Under the pieces are notes generated by a model, which saw only the letters and a program-made list of their open reading frames with translations, searched no databases and was not told the DNA's origin. A stretch of DNA of 64,000 bases from Aurantimicrobium minutum (GTDB taxonomy: Bacteria; Actinomycetota; Actinomycetes; Actinomycetales; Microbacteriaceae). The position numbers and the translations under genes were made by a program. Shown here one piece after another: positions 38,773-46,921 of the stretch. How positions within the stretch are numbered: the stretch's first letter is position 1; each line of letters opens with the position of its first letter. The stretch is taken from assembly GCF_029893825.1 (NCBI RefSeq), contig NZ_JARXXV010000001.1, forward strand, positions 186,001 through 250,000. Direction: 5' to 3'.

Positions 38773-39528
38773 ATGTCAACACTGAAGATCACCGACCTGC
38801 ACGTCAGCGTTGAGACCGATCAGGGCACCAAGCAGATTCTGCGTGGGGTCAACTTGGAAATCAACTCGGGCGAGACTCACGCAATCATGGGCCCTAACGG
38901 CTCAGGTAAGTCGACACTGGCCTACACAATTGCTGGCCACCCCAAGTACACCGTGGACAGCGGATCTATCACCCTCGATGGTGAAGACGTCCTTGAGATG
39001 AGTGTTGATGAGCGTGCAAAGGCAGGATTGTTCCTGGCAATGCAGTACCCCGTAGAAATCCCAGGAGTCACAGTCACCAACTTCCTGCGCACCGCAAAGA
39101 CCGCGATTGATGGTGAAGCTCCATCACTTCGTAACTGGATTAAAGAAGTTCGCGAGTCGATGGCCAACCTCAAGATGGATGCCAGCTTCTCCGAACGTAA
39201 CGTCAATGAGGGCTTCTCTGGTGGAGAGAAGAAGCGTCACGAGATCTTGCAGCTTGAACTTCTCAAGCCTAAGTTCGCTGTTCTCGATGAAACCGACTCA
39301 GGTTTGGACGTTGACGCTCTCAAGATTGTTTCCGAAGGCGTGAACCGCGCGAAGGAAAACACAGGCATGGGTGTGTTGTTGATCACTCACTACACTCGCA
39401 TTCTGCGCTACATCAAGCCAGAGTTTGTGCACGTATTTGTGAACGGCAAGGTTGCAGAAGAAGGCGGACCTGAGCTGGCAGACCGACTAGAGTCTGAAGG
39501 CTACGACCGTTACACCGAGATTGCTTAA
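38773..39528 (+). CDS. sufC: Fe-S assembly ATPase SufC
   Basis: ABC-type ATPase of the SufBC2D scaffold, soluble rather than membrane-bound. Walker A GPNGSGKST (about 37-45), ABC signature FSGGEKKRHE (about 148-157), Walker B KFAVLDETDSGLD, and the H-loop LLITHYTRIL. 251 aa is normal. ATG start 4 bp after the Rieske gene. Confidence 0.97.
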   Translation: MSTLKITDLHVSVETDQGTKQILRGVNLEINSGETHAIMGPNGSGKSTLAYTIAGHPKYTVDSGSITLDGEDVLEMSVDERAKAGLFLAMQYPVEIPGVTVTNFLRTAKTAIDGEAPSLRNWIKEVRESMANLKMDASFSERNVNEGFSGGEKKRHEILQLELLKPKFAVLDETDSGLDVDALKIVSEGVNRAKENTGMGVLLITHYTRILRYIKPEFVHVFVNGKVAEEGGPELADRLESEGYDRYTEIA

Positions 39529-39530
39529 GA

Positions 39531-39860
39531 ATGTCCTCTGAACTCTCTGACGACCGCTATAACGAGTGCATTGATGCACTCAAAGAGGTCATGGACCCCG
39601 AACTAGGTATCAACATTGTTGACCTGGGGCTCATCTATGACCTCAAGTGGGATGACGAGAACGATGCACTGATTATTCATATGACCCTCACCAGTGCTGG
39701 CTGCCCGTTGACAGATGTTATTGAAGAGCAGACTGCTCAGGCGCTGGATAACGTTGTTGATGCTTTCCGCATTAACTGGGTGTGGATGCCACCATGGGGC
39801 CCAGAAAAAATCACTGACGACGGCCGAGAAATGATGCGCGCTCTCGGATTCTCCATCTAA
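39531..39860 (+). CDS. SufT/MIP18-family Fe-S assembly factor (DUF59)
   Basis: DUF59 protein that helps mature Fe-S proteins. Motifs: DPELGINIVDLGLIYDL (about 22-38) and TSAGCPLTDVI with the single conserved Cys (about 55-65). 109 aa. Last gene of the suf operon, two bases after sufC. No cysteine desulfurase (sufS) or sulfur carrier (sufU) lies in this operon, so sulfur must come from a gene elsewhere. Confidence 0.92.
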   Translation: MSSELSDDRYNECIDALKEVMDPELGINIVDLGLIYDLKWDDENDALIIHMTLTSAGCPLTDVIEEQTAQALDNVVDAFRINWVWMPPWGPEKITDDGREMMRALGFSI

Positions 39861-39876
39861 GAGTCGTAACAATTCT

Positions 39877-39903
39877 GGAAAGAAATTTTTCACAATTTCT
39901 TCC
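39877..39903. other. Imperfect inverted repeat in front of metB-like gene
   Basis: Arms GGAAAGAAATT (39877-39887) and AATTTCTTCC (39894-39903) pair over ten bases with one bulge and a 6-base loop. It overlaps TTCACA (39889-39894), a -35-like hexamer 16 bp before the TAGCCT -10. It is either the weak end of the suf transcript or an operator for the next gene. Confidence 0.35.
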
Positions 39904-39910
39904 CACCCTT

Positions 39911-39916
39911 TAGCCT
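39911..39916 (+). promoter_or_regulatory. -10-like hexamer of a probable leaderless metB-like transcript
   Basis: TAGCCT lies seven bases before ATG 39924, and TTCACA (39889-39894) gives a -35-like element at 16 bp spacing. No Shine-Dalgarno sequence is seen. Confidence 0.55.
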
Positions 39917-39923
39917 TGAGAAC

Positions 39924-41075
39924 ATGCCTCAGGGATTCAACACGCGATCGATTCACGCTGGTCAACAATCAGACCCGACAACCGGGTCTGTCGTGCCACC
40001 GATCTATCTCTCCTCAACCTTTGAGCAGCACGTCCCAGGGACACCGCTGAATGGGTTCGAATACTCGCGCTGCGATAACCCCACACGCACCTCACTTCAG
40101 GAAAACCTCGCCTCACTTGAAGGTGGATTACTGGCATATTCCTTTGCCAGCGGTATGGCTGCGGAAGATGCCTTCTTGCGTGCTGTGCTCAAGCCAGGCG
40201 ATCACATTGTTCTAGGAAACGATGCTTATGGTGGCTCGTACCGCGCGATTGACCAGGTTTATGGTGCGTGGGGAGTGACGAACACCTGCATCGATTTCTC
40301 TGACCTCAGCTTTGTCGAAGAGGTTATCTCCAAGACCAAGCCTCGGTTAGTGCGGATAGAAACTCCGACAAACCCTCTGATGAACATTGTGGACATTGAA
40401 GCTGTGTCTGACATTGCTCACAAACACCATGCACTTGTGCTGGTGGATAACACCTTCGCAACCCCAGCTCTTCAGCGTCCGCTGGAGTTAGGTGCTGATG
40501 TCATCTTGCACAGCACGACCAAATACCTCGGTGGTCACAGTGATGTTGTCGGTGGCGCAATTGTGCTCAAAGATGGCGAATTGGCAGAAAAAGTTGCCCA
40601 GATTCAAAACTGGCTTGGTGCAATTTCCTCACCCTTCGATGCGTATCTGACCATGCGTGGAATCAAGACTTTGGGTGTGCGCATGGAACGCCACTCGAGT
40701 AATGCGATGGCACTGGCCGAGCGTTTTGAAAACCACAAGGCAGTCGAGAAGATTCTTTACCCTGGACTTCCAACTCACCCTGGGCACGATGTTGCCAAGC
40801 GCCAAATGTCACTCTTTGGCGGCATGATGTCTATTCAGCTCGTCGGAGGTCAGAAGGCAGCTGCAAGCCTTTTGACGAACACCAAACTCTTCACTCTTGC
40901 GCCCTCACTGGGCGGGGTGGAGTCACTGATCGAGCACCCTGGTTTGATGACCCACCACTCGGTTGAAGGTACAGCGCTAGAGGTTCCAGCCAACCTTGTT
41001 CGGGTGAGTGTCGGCATTGAAGACATTGATGATCTGATCGAAGACCTTGCGCAAGCACTGGATTCTCTGCTCTAA
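39924..41075 (+). CDS. Trans-sulfuration PLP enzyme, cystathionine gamma-synthase-like
   Basis: Cys/Met metabolism PLP enzyme (fold type I). PLP Lys200 lies in HSTTKYLGGHSD; VDNTFATP carries the PLP ring-contact Asp (about 175), and the C-terminal SLGGVESLIEHPGLMTHHS is a family signature. 383 aa. Cystathionine gamma-synthase (metB) is most likely; cystathionine gamma-lyase and beta-lyase share these motifs and cannot be excluded. It follows the suf operon by 63 bp with its own leaderless-type promoter. Confidence 0.9.
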   Translation: MPQGFNTRSIHAGQQSDPTTGSVVPPIYLSSTFEQHVPGTPLNGFEYSRCDNPTRTSLQENLASLEGGLLAYSFASGMAAEDAFLRAVLKPGDHIVLGNDAYGGSYRAIDQVYGAWGVTNTCIDFSDLSFVEEVISKTKPRLVRIETPTNPLMNIVDIEAVSDIAHKHHALVLVDNTFATPALQRPLELGADVILHSTTKYLGGHSDVVGGAIVLKDGELAEKVAQIQNWLGAISSPFDAYLTMRGIKTLGVRMERHSSNAMALAERFENHKAVEKILYPGLPTHPGHDVAKRQMSLFGGMMSIQLVGGQKAAASLLTNTKLFTLAPSLGGVESLIEHPGLMTHHSVEGTALEVPANLVRVSVGIEDIDDLIEDLAQALDSLL

Positions 41076-41082
41076 TCAGTAG

Positions 41083-41146
41083 TCGCGAAAACGCGAGAAC
41101 CTACAGGTTGATCTGTTCGTCGCACCCCTGCGACATTTCACCTGTA
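41083..41146 (+). other. Structured 3' region after metB-like gene
   Basis: Two hairpins before the terminator: TCGCG-AAAA-CGCGA (41083-41096), then a nested structure with outer stem TACAGGT/ACCTGTA (41102-41108, 41140-41146) and inner stem GTCGCA-CCCC-TGCGAC (41119-41134). Both stems are perfect. With the terminator after it, the stretch could be a 3' UTR small RNA or a stability element. No known RNA family is recognised. Confidence 0.45.
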
Positions 41147-41151
41147 TAAAG

Positions 41152-41190
41152 CGAAAGCCCCTGACAATTGCGTCAGGGGCTTTCGTGTTT
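41152..41190 (+). terminator. Rho-independent terminator after metB-like gene
   Basis: Perfect 14 bp stem CGAAAGCCCCTGAC/GTCAGGGGCTTTCG (41152-41165, 41172-41185) with a 6-base loop, followed by TGTTTAT. It lies 76 bp past the stop and separates the gene from the oxygenase. Confidence 0.9.
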
Positions 41191-41193
41191 ATC

Positions 41194-41215
41194 CTCAACA
41201 CTACGTAATGTTGAG
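41194..41215. promoter_or_regulatory. 22 bp near-perfect palindrome upstream of the oxygenase gene
   Basis: Arms CTCAACA (41194-41200) and TGTTGAG (41209-41215) flank a core containing palindromic TACGTA (41202-41207). Only one base pair of the eleven is mismatched. It lies 45 bp before the start of the next gene and is not followed by a T-run, so it is best read as an operator for a dimeric repressor or activator. Confidence 0.5.
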
Positions 41216-41259
41216 TCCTGTTCCTTGGTAATTGGAAACTTGTCAGTAAAGCTGGGGAT

Positions 41260-42303
41260 ATGACTTCCAGCTCCACACTTACAAGTTTGCCTATTGTTGA
41301 CTTTTCTCTTTTAGGCGGGTCAGAAGAAGATATCGCTACGTTTCGGGAACAACTCAGAACAATCACGCATGAAATCGGTTTCTTCTACTTAGTAGGCCAT
41401 GGCATCTCTCAGGAGCGTATGAGTGAATATGTTCGAGTGTCTCGACTGTTTTTTGAACTTCCAGAAGAAGAAAAACTCACTTTAGAAAACACCAACAGCC
41501 CACATTTCCGCGGTTACACCAGAGTTGGCGGCGAATACACAAGAGGTCAGGTCGATTGGCGTGAACAATTGGATATCGGCCGTGAAAGAGTTGCATTAGA
41601 TTCAACGCTTTTTCCTGAGGACTACTGGAATTTGATTGGACCAAACCAGTGGCCTAAATCTTTGCCTCAACTTCGGGAGATCACAGAACTATGGATTGAT
41701 GACCTGAGTCAGATTGCTCAACGACTGCTTTCTGAATGGGCAGTTTCGCTCGGTGCTCCGGCAGATGTATTTGCTGACAGTTTCGATGAACGAGCAGAAC
41801 CTCTTCTCAAGGTCGTGCGTTATCCAGGCAAATCTGAAGGAGACAGCAAACAAGGTGTAGGTATTCATAAGGATGCTGGAATATTAACCTTGCTCTACGT
41901 AGAGGAGGGCAAAGCCGGTTTGCAGGTCGAATATGATGGTGCGTGGATAGACGCCCCGCCAGTTGAAGGAGCTTTTGTCGTCAACATTGGTGAAATGTTG
42001 GAAATTGCCACCGGTGGATACCTCAAAGCCACTTTGCATCGAGTGATATCGCCCGAAGTGGGAACTGATCGAGTGTCAATTCCGTTTTTCTATCAGCCTC
42101 GGTTGGATGCTGAAATTCCTCACATCGAACTTGCTGAAGAATTTCGTGCTAAGTCTCGAGGGGTTGAACAGGACCCTAACAACGTTCTTCACCCCGTATT
42201 TGGAGAGAATATTCTCAAGAGTCGTGTCCGAGCACACCCCAATGTGGTCGAAGCTCATCACCCTCATTTGGCGTCAGCTGGGGCCAAAGCTGGCGCTTAC
42301 TGA
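41260..42303 (+). CDS. 2OG-Fe(II)/isopenicillin N synthase-like oxygenase
   Basis: Non-heme iron oxygenase of the isopenicillin N synthase fold. N-terminal DIOX_N region with IGFFYLVGHGIS (about 39-50); the C-terminal core has iron ligands His203 and Asp205 (GIHKDAG) and His260 (TLHRV), and the 2-oxoglutarate-binding R-x-S at Arg271-Ser273. 347 aa. Plausible substrates are small metabolites, but none can be named from sequence. It stands alone between two terminators, with a 22 bp palindrome in front, and reads as an accessory gene with less codon bias than its neighbours. Confidence 0.87.
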   Translation: MTSSSTLTSLPIVDFSLLGGSEEDIATFREQLRTITHEIGFFYLVGHGISQERMSEYVRVSRLFFELPEEEKLTLENTNSPHFRGYTRVGGEYTRGQVDWREQLDIGRERVALDSTLFPEDYWNLIGPNQWPKSLPQLREITELWIDDLSQIAQRLLSEWAVSLGAPADVFADSFDERAEPLLKVVRYPGKSEGDSKQGVGIHKDAGILTLLYVEEGKAGLQVEYDGAWIDAPPVEGAFVVNIGEMLEIATGGYLKATLHRVISPEVGTDRVSIPFFYQPRLDAEIPHIELAEEFRAKSRGVEQDPNNVLHPVFGENILKSRVRAHPNVVEAHHPHLASAGAKAGAY

Positions 42304-42317
42304 ATCGACTATTAAAC

Positions 42318-42350
42318 AAGTACGCCCCCGAAAAGTTCGGGGGCGTACTT
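42318..42350. terminator. Bidirectional terminator between oxygenase and bioY
   Basis: Perfect 15 bp stem AAGTACGCCCCCGAA/TTCGGGGGCGTACTT (42318-42332 and 42336-42350) with a 3-base loop, between convergent genes. The flanks have only short T-runs on either strand (GTTTAAT on the - side), but the stem is very stable. Confidence 0.85.
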
Positions 42351-42361
42351 AGTGGAATTGA

Positions 42362-42964
42362 TTACTTAGCGCGGGCGCTGAGCTTCCAAGCCAGGGGCAG
42401 CAGTCCACCAGCAACCAGTGCCTTAATCAGGTCACCTGGAATGAAGGGGTAGAGACCTGCCTGCAGGGTTGCGCTGAGGTCGTTGGGGTAACCCAGCTGA
42501 CCCAGTGCGACAGAAAGCCAGGGGAGGCCTACTGCGTAGATCACGGCAGTACCGGCAAGGAATGCACCGATGGTGCCCAAAACCTTACGGTCCCACTGCT
42601 TCTGTGCAAGCCAGCCAACAAGTGCTGCTGCCAGAACGAAACCGATCATGTAACCACCGGTTGGGCCGGCAAGCTTGGCCAGACCAGCGCCGCCTTCTGC
42701 GAAGACGGGAAGACCGGCAACACCGAGACCTACATAAAGAAGCATGGAAAGTGCACCACGGAGAGAACCGAGGGTTGCACCAACAAACAGAACCGCAAAG
42801 GTCTGTCCGGTGATGGGCACAGGCCACATTGGAATCACAATCTGTGCTGCACCTGCAGTCAGTGCTGCACCAGCAGCAATGAGGGCAATATCTGTGACGA
42901 GTGTGCGTGAACCGAGACGGTCAGCAAGCACGGGACGTGAAGCAGCAAGAGTGATGTTCGACAT
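42362..42964 (-). CDS. bioY: Biotin transporter substrate-binding subunit BioY
   Basis: Integral membrane S-component for biotin uptake. About six transmembrane helices; GAALTAGAAQIVIPMWPVPITGQTFAVL holds the family motif with PVPITGQT (about 48-55), and GPTGGYMIGFVLAA is the second BioY signature. 200 aa. No bioM (ATPase) or bioN (T-component) lies beside it, so it uses shared ECF partners from elsewhere or acts alone. It suggests reliance on external biotin, but biosynthesis genes outside the window cannot be excluded. A leaderless-type -10 lies upstream. Confidence 0.93.
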   Translation of the reverse strand: MSNITLAASRPVLADRLGSRTLVTDIALIAAGAALTAGAAQIVIPMWPVPITGQTFAVLFVGATLGSLRGALSMLLYVGLGVAGLPVFAEGGAGLAKLAGPTGGYMIGFVLAAALVGWLAQKQWDRKVLGTIGAFLAGTAVIYAVGLPWLSVALGQLGYPNDLSATLQAGLYPFIPGDLIKALVAGGLLPLAWKLSARAK

Positions 42965-42970
42965 AGAAAT

Positions 42971-42976
42971 ATACTA
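42971..42976 (-). promoter_or_regulatory. -10-like hexamer of a probable leaderless bioY transcript
   Basis: On the - strand TAGTAT is followed by six bases and the bioY ATG (42964). No Shine-Dalgarno is seen. Confidence 0.55.
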
Positions 42977-42995
42977 GGGGAAGTAATGAGCCTTA

Positions 42996-43006
42996 TGGCT
43001 TAGCCA
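42996..43006. promoter_or_regulatory. Short palindrome between bioY and the ABC-F gene
   Basis: TGGCT-T-AGCCA is a perfect 11 bp palindrome in the 70 bp divergent region, about 20 bp upstream of the bioY -10 hexamer. It might be a small operator. It does not resemble known BirA or BioR boxes. Confidence 0.25.
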
Positions 43007-43034
43007 AGATGTACCAAAGAATCGGGAAAAGCCT

Positions 43035-44633
43035 GTGCTCAACGTCCAAGACCTTGAGCTGCGCGTAGGTGCCCGAGTGCTCATGTCGGAAGTTTCCTTC
43101 CGCGTCTCCAACGGAGACAAGATTGGGTTGGTTGGCCGTAACGGTGCCGGCAAGACAACCCTGACCAAGACACTCGCGGGAGACCTGCAACCAGCTGCTG
43201 GCCTCATTGAGGTCGGCGGAGAGATTGGTTACCTCCCACAGGACCCACGCTCCGGTGATCCTGAAGAACTTGCTCGCACCCGCATTCTTAATGCTCGCGG
43301 TCTAGGCTCCCTCGTTCAGGGAATGGCAGAAAACAGCATGCTGATGGGTGATCCTGACGAAAAGATTGCCGCAGAAGCTATGCGTAAATACGGCCAGCTC
43401 GCTGACCGCTTCGATGCACTTGGTGGTTATGCTGCTGAAGCCGAGGCAGCCTCCATCGCGTCAAACCTGCAACTTCCTGACCGCATCTTGGACCAGCCCC
43501 TGAAGACACTTTCTGGTGGACAGCGTCGCCGTATTGAACTGGCACGTATCTTGTTCTCAGGTGCTGAAACAATGTTGTTGGATGAGCCCACCAACCACTT
43601 AGATGCTGATTCTGTTGTTTGGCTGCGTGAATTCCTCAAGGGATATCAGGGTGGCTTGATCATCATCAGTCACGATGTTGAGCTTGTTGGCGAAACTGTC
43701 AATCGTGTCTTCTATCTGGACGCTAACCGCCAGGTCATTGATGTGTACAACATGAACTGGAAGAACTACCAGAAACAGCGCGAGCAGGACGAACAACGTC
43801 GCAAGCGCGAACGTGCCAACGCAGAACAAAAAGCCTCAACCCTTCAAGCCCAAGCGGCAAAGATGGGTGCCCGCGCATCCGGTGCGGTCGCAGCAAAGCA
43901 AATGGCTCGCCGTGCTGAGAATTTGCTTGCTGGGTTGGATGAGGTTCGCCAAAGCGACAAGGTTGCCAAGCTACGTTTCCCAGATCCTGCCCCGTGTGGG
44001 AAGACGCCCTTGATGGCAACTGACCTTTCCAGGTCCTATGGCTCTCTCGAGATTTTCACCGCGGTAGATCTTGCAATCGACCGTGGATCACGAGTGGTTA
44101 TCTTAGGTTTCAACGGTGCTGGAAAGACCACGCTTCTTCGTATCCTTGCCGGAGTAGACAAGCCCGATACCGGTGAAGTTGTTGAAGGACATGGGCTCAA
44201 AGTTGGCTATTACGCCCAGGAACACGAAACACTTCGTGTGCAGGATTCGGTGTTACAAAACATGGTTTCTGCCGCAGCACACATGACAGAAACAGAGTGC
44301 CGCAAGGTGCTGGGCTCATTCCTCTTCACCGGCGACGATGTGCTCAAACCAGCCGGAGTTCTCTCTGGTGGCGAAAAAACTCGACTGGCGTTGGCCATGC
44401 TCGTGGTGTCGAGTGCAAACGTTTTGCTGTTGGATGAGCCCACCAACAACTTGGACCCTGTTTCTCGTGAAGAAATTCTGGGGGCTCTCGCCAGTTACAA
44501 GGGATCTGTAGTGCTTGTCTCTCACGACCCCGGTGCTGTTGAAGCACTTAACCCTGAACGAGTATTGATACTTCCAGACGGTATTGAAGATCACTGGAAT
44601 AAGGAATACGCCGACCTCATTGAGCTCGCGTAG
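43035..44633 (+). CDS. ABC-F family ATP-binding protein
   Basis: Soluble twin-ATPase of the ABC-F class; members act on the ribosome in translation or antibiotic protection, and this one lacks membrane helices. First domain: Walker A GRNGAGKTT (about 36-44), signature LSGGQRRRIEL, Walker B LLDEPTNHLD. A charged linker (about 240-285) follows. Second domain: GFNGAGKTT, LSGGEKTRLAL and LLDEPTNNLD. 532 aa. GTG start with GGGAAAAG upstream. Subfamily is not decided; it is not an ECF ATPase for bioY. Confidence 0.94.
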   Translation: MLNVQDLELRVGARVLMSEVSFRVSNGDKIGLVGRNGAGKTTLTKTLAGDLQPAAGLIEVGGEIGYLPQDPRSGDPEELARTRILNARGLGSLVQGMAENSMLMGDPDEKIAAEAMRKYGQLADRFDALGGYAAEAEAASIASNLQLPDRILDQPLKTLSGGQRRRIELARILFSGAETMLLDEPTNHLDADSVVWLREFLKGYQGGLIIISHDVELVGETVNRVFYLDANRQVIDVYNMNWKNYQKQREQDEQRRKRERANAEQKASTLQAQAAKMGARASGAVAAKQMARRAENLLAGLDEVRQSDKVAKLRFPDPAPCGKTPLMATDLSRSYGSLEIFTAVDLAIDRGSRVVILGFNGAGKTTLLRILAGVDKPDTGEVVEGHGLKVGYYAQEHETLRVQDSVLQNMVSAAAHMTETECRKVLGSFLFTGDDVLKPAGVLSGGEKTRLALAMLVVSSANVLLLDEPTNNLDPVSREEILGALASYKGSVVLVSHDPGAVEALNPERVLILPDGIEDHWNKEYADLIELA

Positions 44634-44646
44634 TGCACTGCAGGCG

Positions 44647-44652
44647 TAGCCT
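44647..44652 (+). promoter_or_regulatory. -10-like hexamer of a probable leaderless transcript (TRIC-like gene)
   Basis: TAGCCT is followed by six bases and ATG 44659, with no Shine-Dalgarno. It lies directly after the ABC-F stop. Confidence 0.55.
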
Positions 44653-44658
44653 GTAACC

Positions 44659-45366
44659 ATGCTGATTGCTCAACCAATAGATGTGCCTGAATGGGTCAAT
44701 GGTCTGGCAATTGGTGTTGCGAGTTTGCAGGGTGCAATTTATGCTTCTGGATTCCGTGATCGAAAACTTGACCTCTTTGGTGTTGCCGTCATTGGCATTG
44801 CGACCGGTTTAGGTGGCGGTTTCTTACGTGACATCTTGCTCAACCGCCTACCTGTGGCATTGACTGAGAATTGGTACATTCTCACGGCACTGATTGCTGC
44901 TCTACTCGGAATGTTTTTGGCGCGTATCTTCCGCAGGATTGACTGGCTCATTACTGTCCTTGATGCCCTCGCACTCGGATTGTTTGGTGCGTTGGGAACC
45001 ACCGCCGCATTGGTTTCTGGTTTGCCTTTTGTTCCCGCCTTGTTTGTGGGTGTGATTACTGCCGTGGGTGGCGGTTTTATCCGGGACTTGCTTCTGAACA
45101 TGCCCATTTCGGTCATGCACGTGGGCTCGCTCTATGCCATTGCTGCCGCAGCAGGATCGATTGTGCTGCTTGGTTTCAACGAAGCAAATGTTGGCTTGGA
45201 AATAAGTGTCCCCATCAGCGTTGCTGTGACCACTGTGTTGCGTTTGCTCGCCGTTCGTTTTGGGTGGTCGCTGCCTGAACAGCGCATGCTCAAATCTCTG
45301 CGTAATCCCAAACTGGTTCGTCCAACAGATTTGACCGGACCTGTTGACATTCAACGAGATCTGTAA
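44659..45366 (+). CDS. TRIC-like cation channel family protein (two UPF0126 repeats)
   Basis: Membrane protein of the prokaryotic TRIC (trimeric intracellular cation channel) family. Two homologous halves each carry the GGG-F-[IL]RD motif: [12 protein letters not shown] (about 52-63) and [10 protein letters not shown] (about 138-147). Seven predicted helices. 235 aa. It is translationally coupled to recO (TAATG overlap). The transported ion is not known. Confidence 0.9.
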   Translation: MLIAQPIDVPEWVNGLAIGVASLQGAIYASGFRDRKLDLFGVAVIGIATGLGGGFLRDILLNRLPVALTENWYILTALIAALLGMFLARIFRRIDWLITVLDALALGLFGALGTTAALVSGLPFVPALFVGVITAVGGGFIRDLLLNMPISVMHVGSLYAIAAAAGSIVLLGFNEANVGLEISVPISVAVTTVLRLLAVRFGWSLPEQRMLKSLRNPKLVRPTDLTGPVDIQRDL

Positions 45367-46088
45367 TGCCGACGTATCGTGACGAGGGTGTGGTGCTGCG
45401 CACACACAAACTCGGTGAAGCAGACCGCATTGTGACGCTGCTGACCAAGTCCCACGGCAAAGTTCGTGCCGTGGCTAAGGGTGTGCGGAGGACGTCCTCA
45501 AAGTTCGGTGCACGGCTCGAGCCATTCATGGTGGCAGACATTCAGTTTTATGAGGGTCGTAGCCTCGACACCATCCAACAAGCTGAAACTATCGCTTCAT
45601 ACGGTGCAGACATCGTGGATGACTATCCACGATTCACGGCAGCAAGTGTGATGGTTGAAACGGCAGATAAAGTCACCGAGCTTGAAGGATCGCCACAGCA
45701 ATACTTGTTGCTGTTGGGCGCATTGCGTTCGCTCTCACGCCAAGAACATCCCACTGAGCTCACCTTAGATTCCTACCTGCTTCGTGCGCTCAGTCTTGCT
45801 GGCTGGGCACCCACATTCGATAGTTGTGCTCGATGTGGTGCTGAAGGACCGCATGAGAGTTTTGTGGTTCAACTAGGCGGAATGGTCTGCGCACAGTGTG
45901 CACCTCCCGGTGCACCCCACATCATTCCTGAGGTCATTGAACTACTTGATGCGCTGGTTCGTGGCGAGTGGGATGCGGCCGAAGCACATACCCAGCAGAA
46001 TTGGAACAAGGCATCTGCCCTCGTTTCGGCCTATACCCAATGGCATTTGGAACGTTCCCTTCGATCCTTGGAGCATGTAGCGAAATGA
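45366..46088 (+). CDS. recO: DNA repair protein RecO
   Basis: Recombination mediator that loads RecA in the RecFOR pathway. N-terminal OB domain [24 protein letters not shown] (about 3-26 in part), helical middle, and a C-terminal zinc-binding [13 protein letters not shown]...CAQCAPPG (Cys at about 153, 156, 177 and 180). 240 aa is normal. ATG in TAATG with the previous gene. ATGA overlap with uppS. The recO-uppS pair is conserved in actinobacteria. Confidence 0.94.
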   Translation: MPTYRDEGVVLRTHKLGEADRIVTLLTKSHGKVRAVAKGVRRTSSKFGARLEPFMVADIQFYEGRSLDTIQQAETIASYGADIVDDYPRFTAASVMVETADKVTELEGSPQQYLLLLGALRSLSRQEHPTELTLDSYLLRALSLAGWAPTFDSCARCGAEGPHESFVVQLGGMVCAQCAPPGAPHIIPEVIELLDALVRGEWDAAEAHTQQNWNKASALVSAYTQWHLERSLRSLEHVAK

Positions 46089-46885
46089 GTAAGCCCTACA
46101 CGCACAAAGATGCTGTGGAATACAAGCCCATTGATTGGACTGGGATATACCCTCCCGTTTTTGATGGAGCTGTTCCGAACCACGTCGCCATTGTGATGGA
46201 TGGCAATGGCCGCTGGGCAAACCAACGAGGTCTCACCCGAGTCGAAGGACACAAGGCCGGCGAGGCTGCCTTGTTGGATGTTGTGGCCGGGGCAATTCAA
46301 GCTGGGGTGAAGCACCTGAGTGTGTATGCATTTAGTACAGAGAACTGGAAGCGCTCACCGGACGAGGTCCGATTCTTGATGGGCTTCAATCGTGATGTAC
46401 TCCACCGTCGCCGCGACCAGCTCAATGAATGGGATGTGCGTGTGCGCTGGGCAGGGCGCAAACCTAAGCTGTGGGCTTCGGTAATTGAGGAACTCCAATT
46501 CGCCGAAGAACTCACCAAGAACAACAAGACCCTCACGTTGACCATGTGTGTGAACTACGGTGGTCGCACCGAAATTGCGGATGCGGTGCGCAGAATCGCT
46601 GAGGATGTTGCTTCAGGCGCAATCAACTCCAGCAAGGTCACCGAGAAGTTCATTGCAAAGAATCTCTACATCCCAGACATGCCAGATGTTGACCTGTTCG
46701 TTCGCTCCAGTGGCGAGCAGCGCACTTCCAATTTCTTACTCTGGCAGTCGGCCTATGCCGAAATGGTGTTCCTCAATCAACTGTGGCCTGCATTCTCACG
46801 CACTGATTTGTGGGAAGCCATTGAGCAATACATCGGCCGCGACCGTCGATTCGGTGGAGCTATTGATAAGCCCAGCGCGAAATAG
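46085..46885 (+). CDS. uppS: Isoprenyl transferase (undecaprenyl/decaprenyl diphosphate synthase)
   Basis: cis-Prenyltransferase that makes the lipid carrier for wall polymer synthesis. [17 protein letters not shown] (about 32-48) contains the catalytic Asp; [24 protein letters not shown] and [20 protein letters not shown] are further family motifs. 266 aa. ATG 46085 chosen because of the ATGA overlap with recO; the longer open frame would start inside recO. The lipid carrier made here feeds MraY from the dcw cluster. Confidence 0.95.
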   Translation: MSKPYTHKDAVEYKPIDWTGIYPPVFDGAVPNHVAIVMDGNGRWANQRGLTRVEGHKAGEAALLDVVAGAIQAGVKHLSVYAFSTENWKRSPDEVRFLMGFNRDVLHRRRDQLNEWDVRVRWAGRKPKLWASVIEELQFAEELTKNNKTLTLTMCVNYGGRTEIADAVRRIAEDVASGAINSSKVTEKFIAKNLYIPDMPDVDLFVRSSGEQRTSNFLLWQSAYAEMVFLNQLWPAFSRTDLWEAIEQYIGRDRRFGGAIDKPSAK

Positions 46886-46909
46886 CCTGCGCCAAAGCCA
46901 CCAACCTTC

Positions 46910-46915
46910 TACAGT
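46910..46915 (+). promoter_or_regulatory. -10-like hexamer of a probable leaderless transcript (CDP-glycerol-transferase-like gene)
   Basis: TACAGT is followed by six bases and ATG 46922; no Shine-Dalgarno of its own is seen. Confidence 0.5.
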
Positions 46916-46921
46916 CGAGGC

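Noticed and set aside
45968-46084. Upstream extension of uppS inside recO.
   Set aside because: It would overlap recO by 120 bases; ATG 46085 in the ATGA overlap gives the family's normal length.
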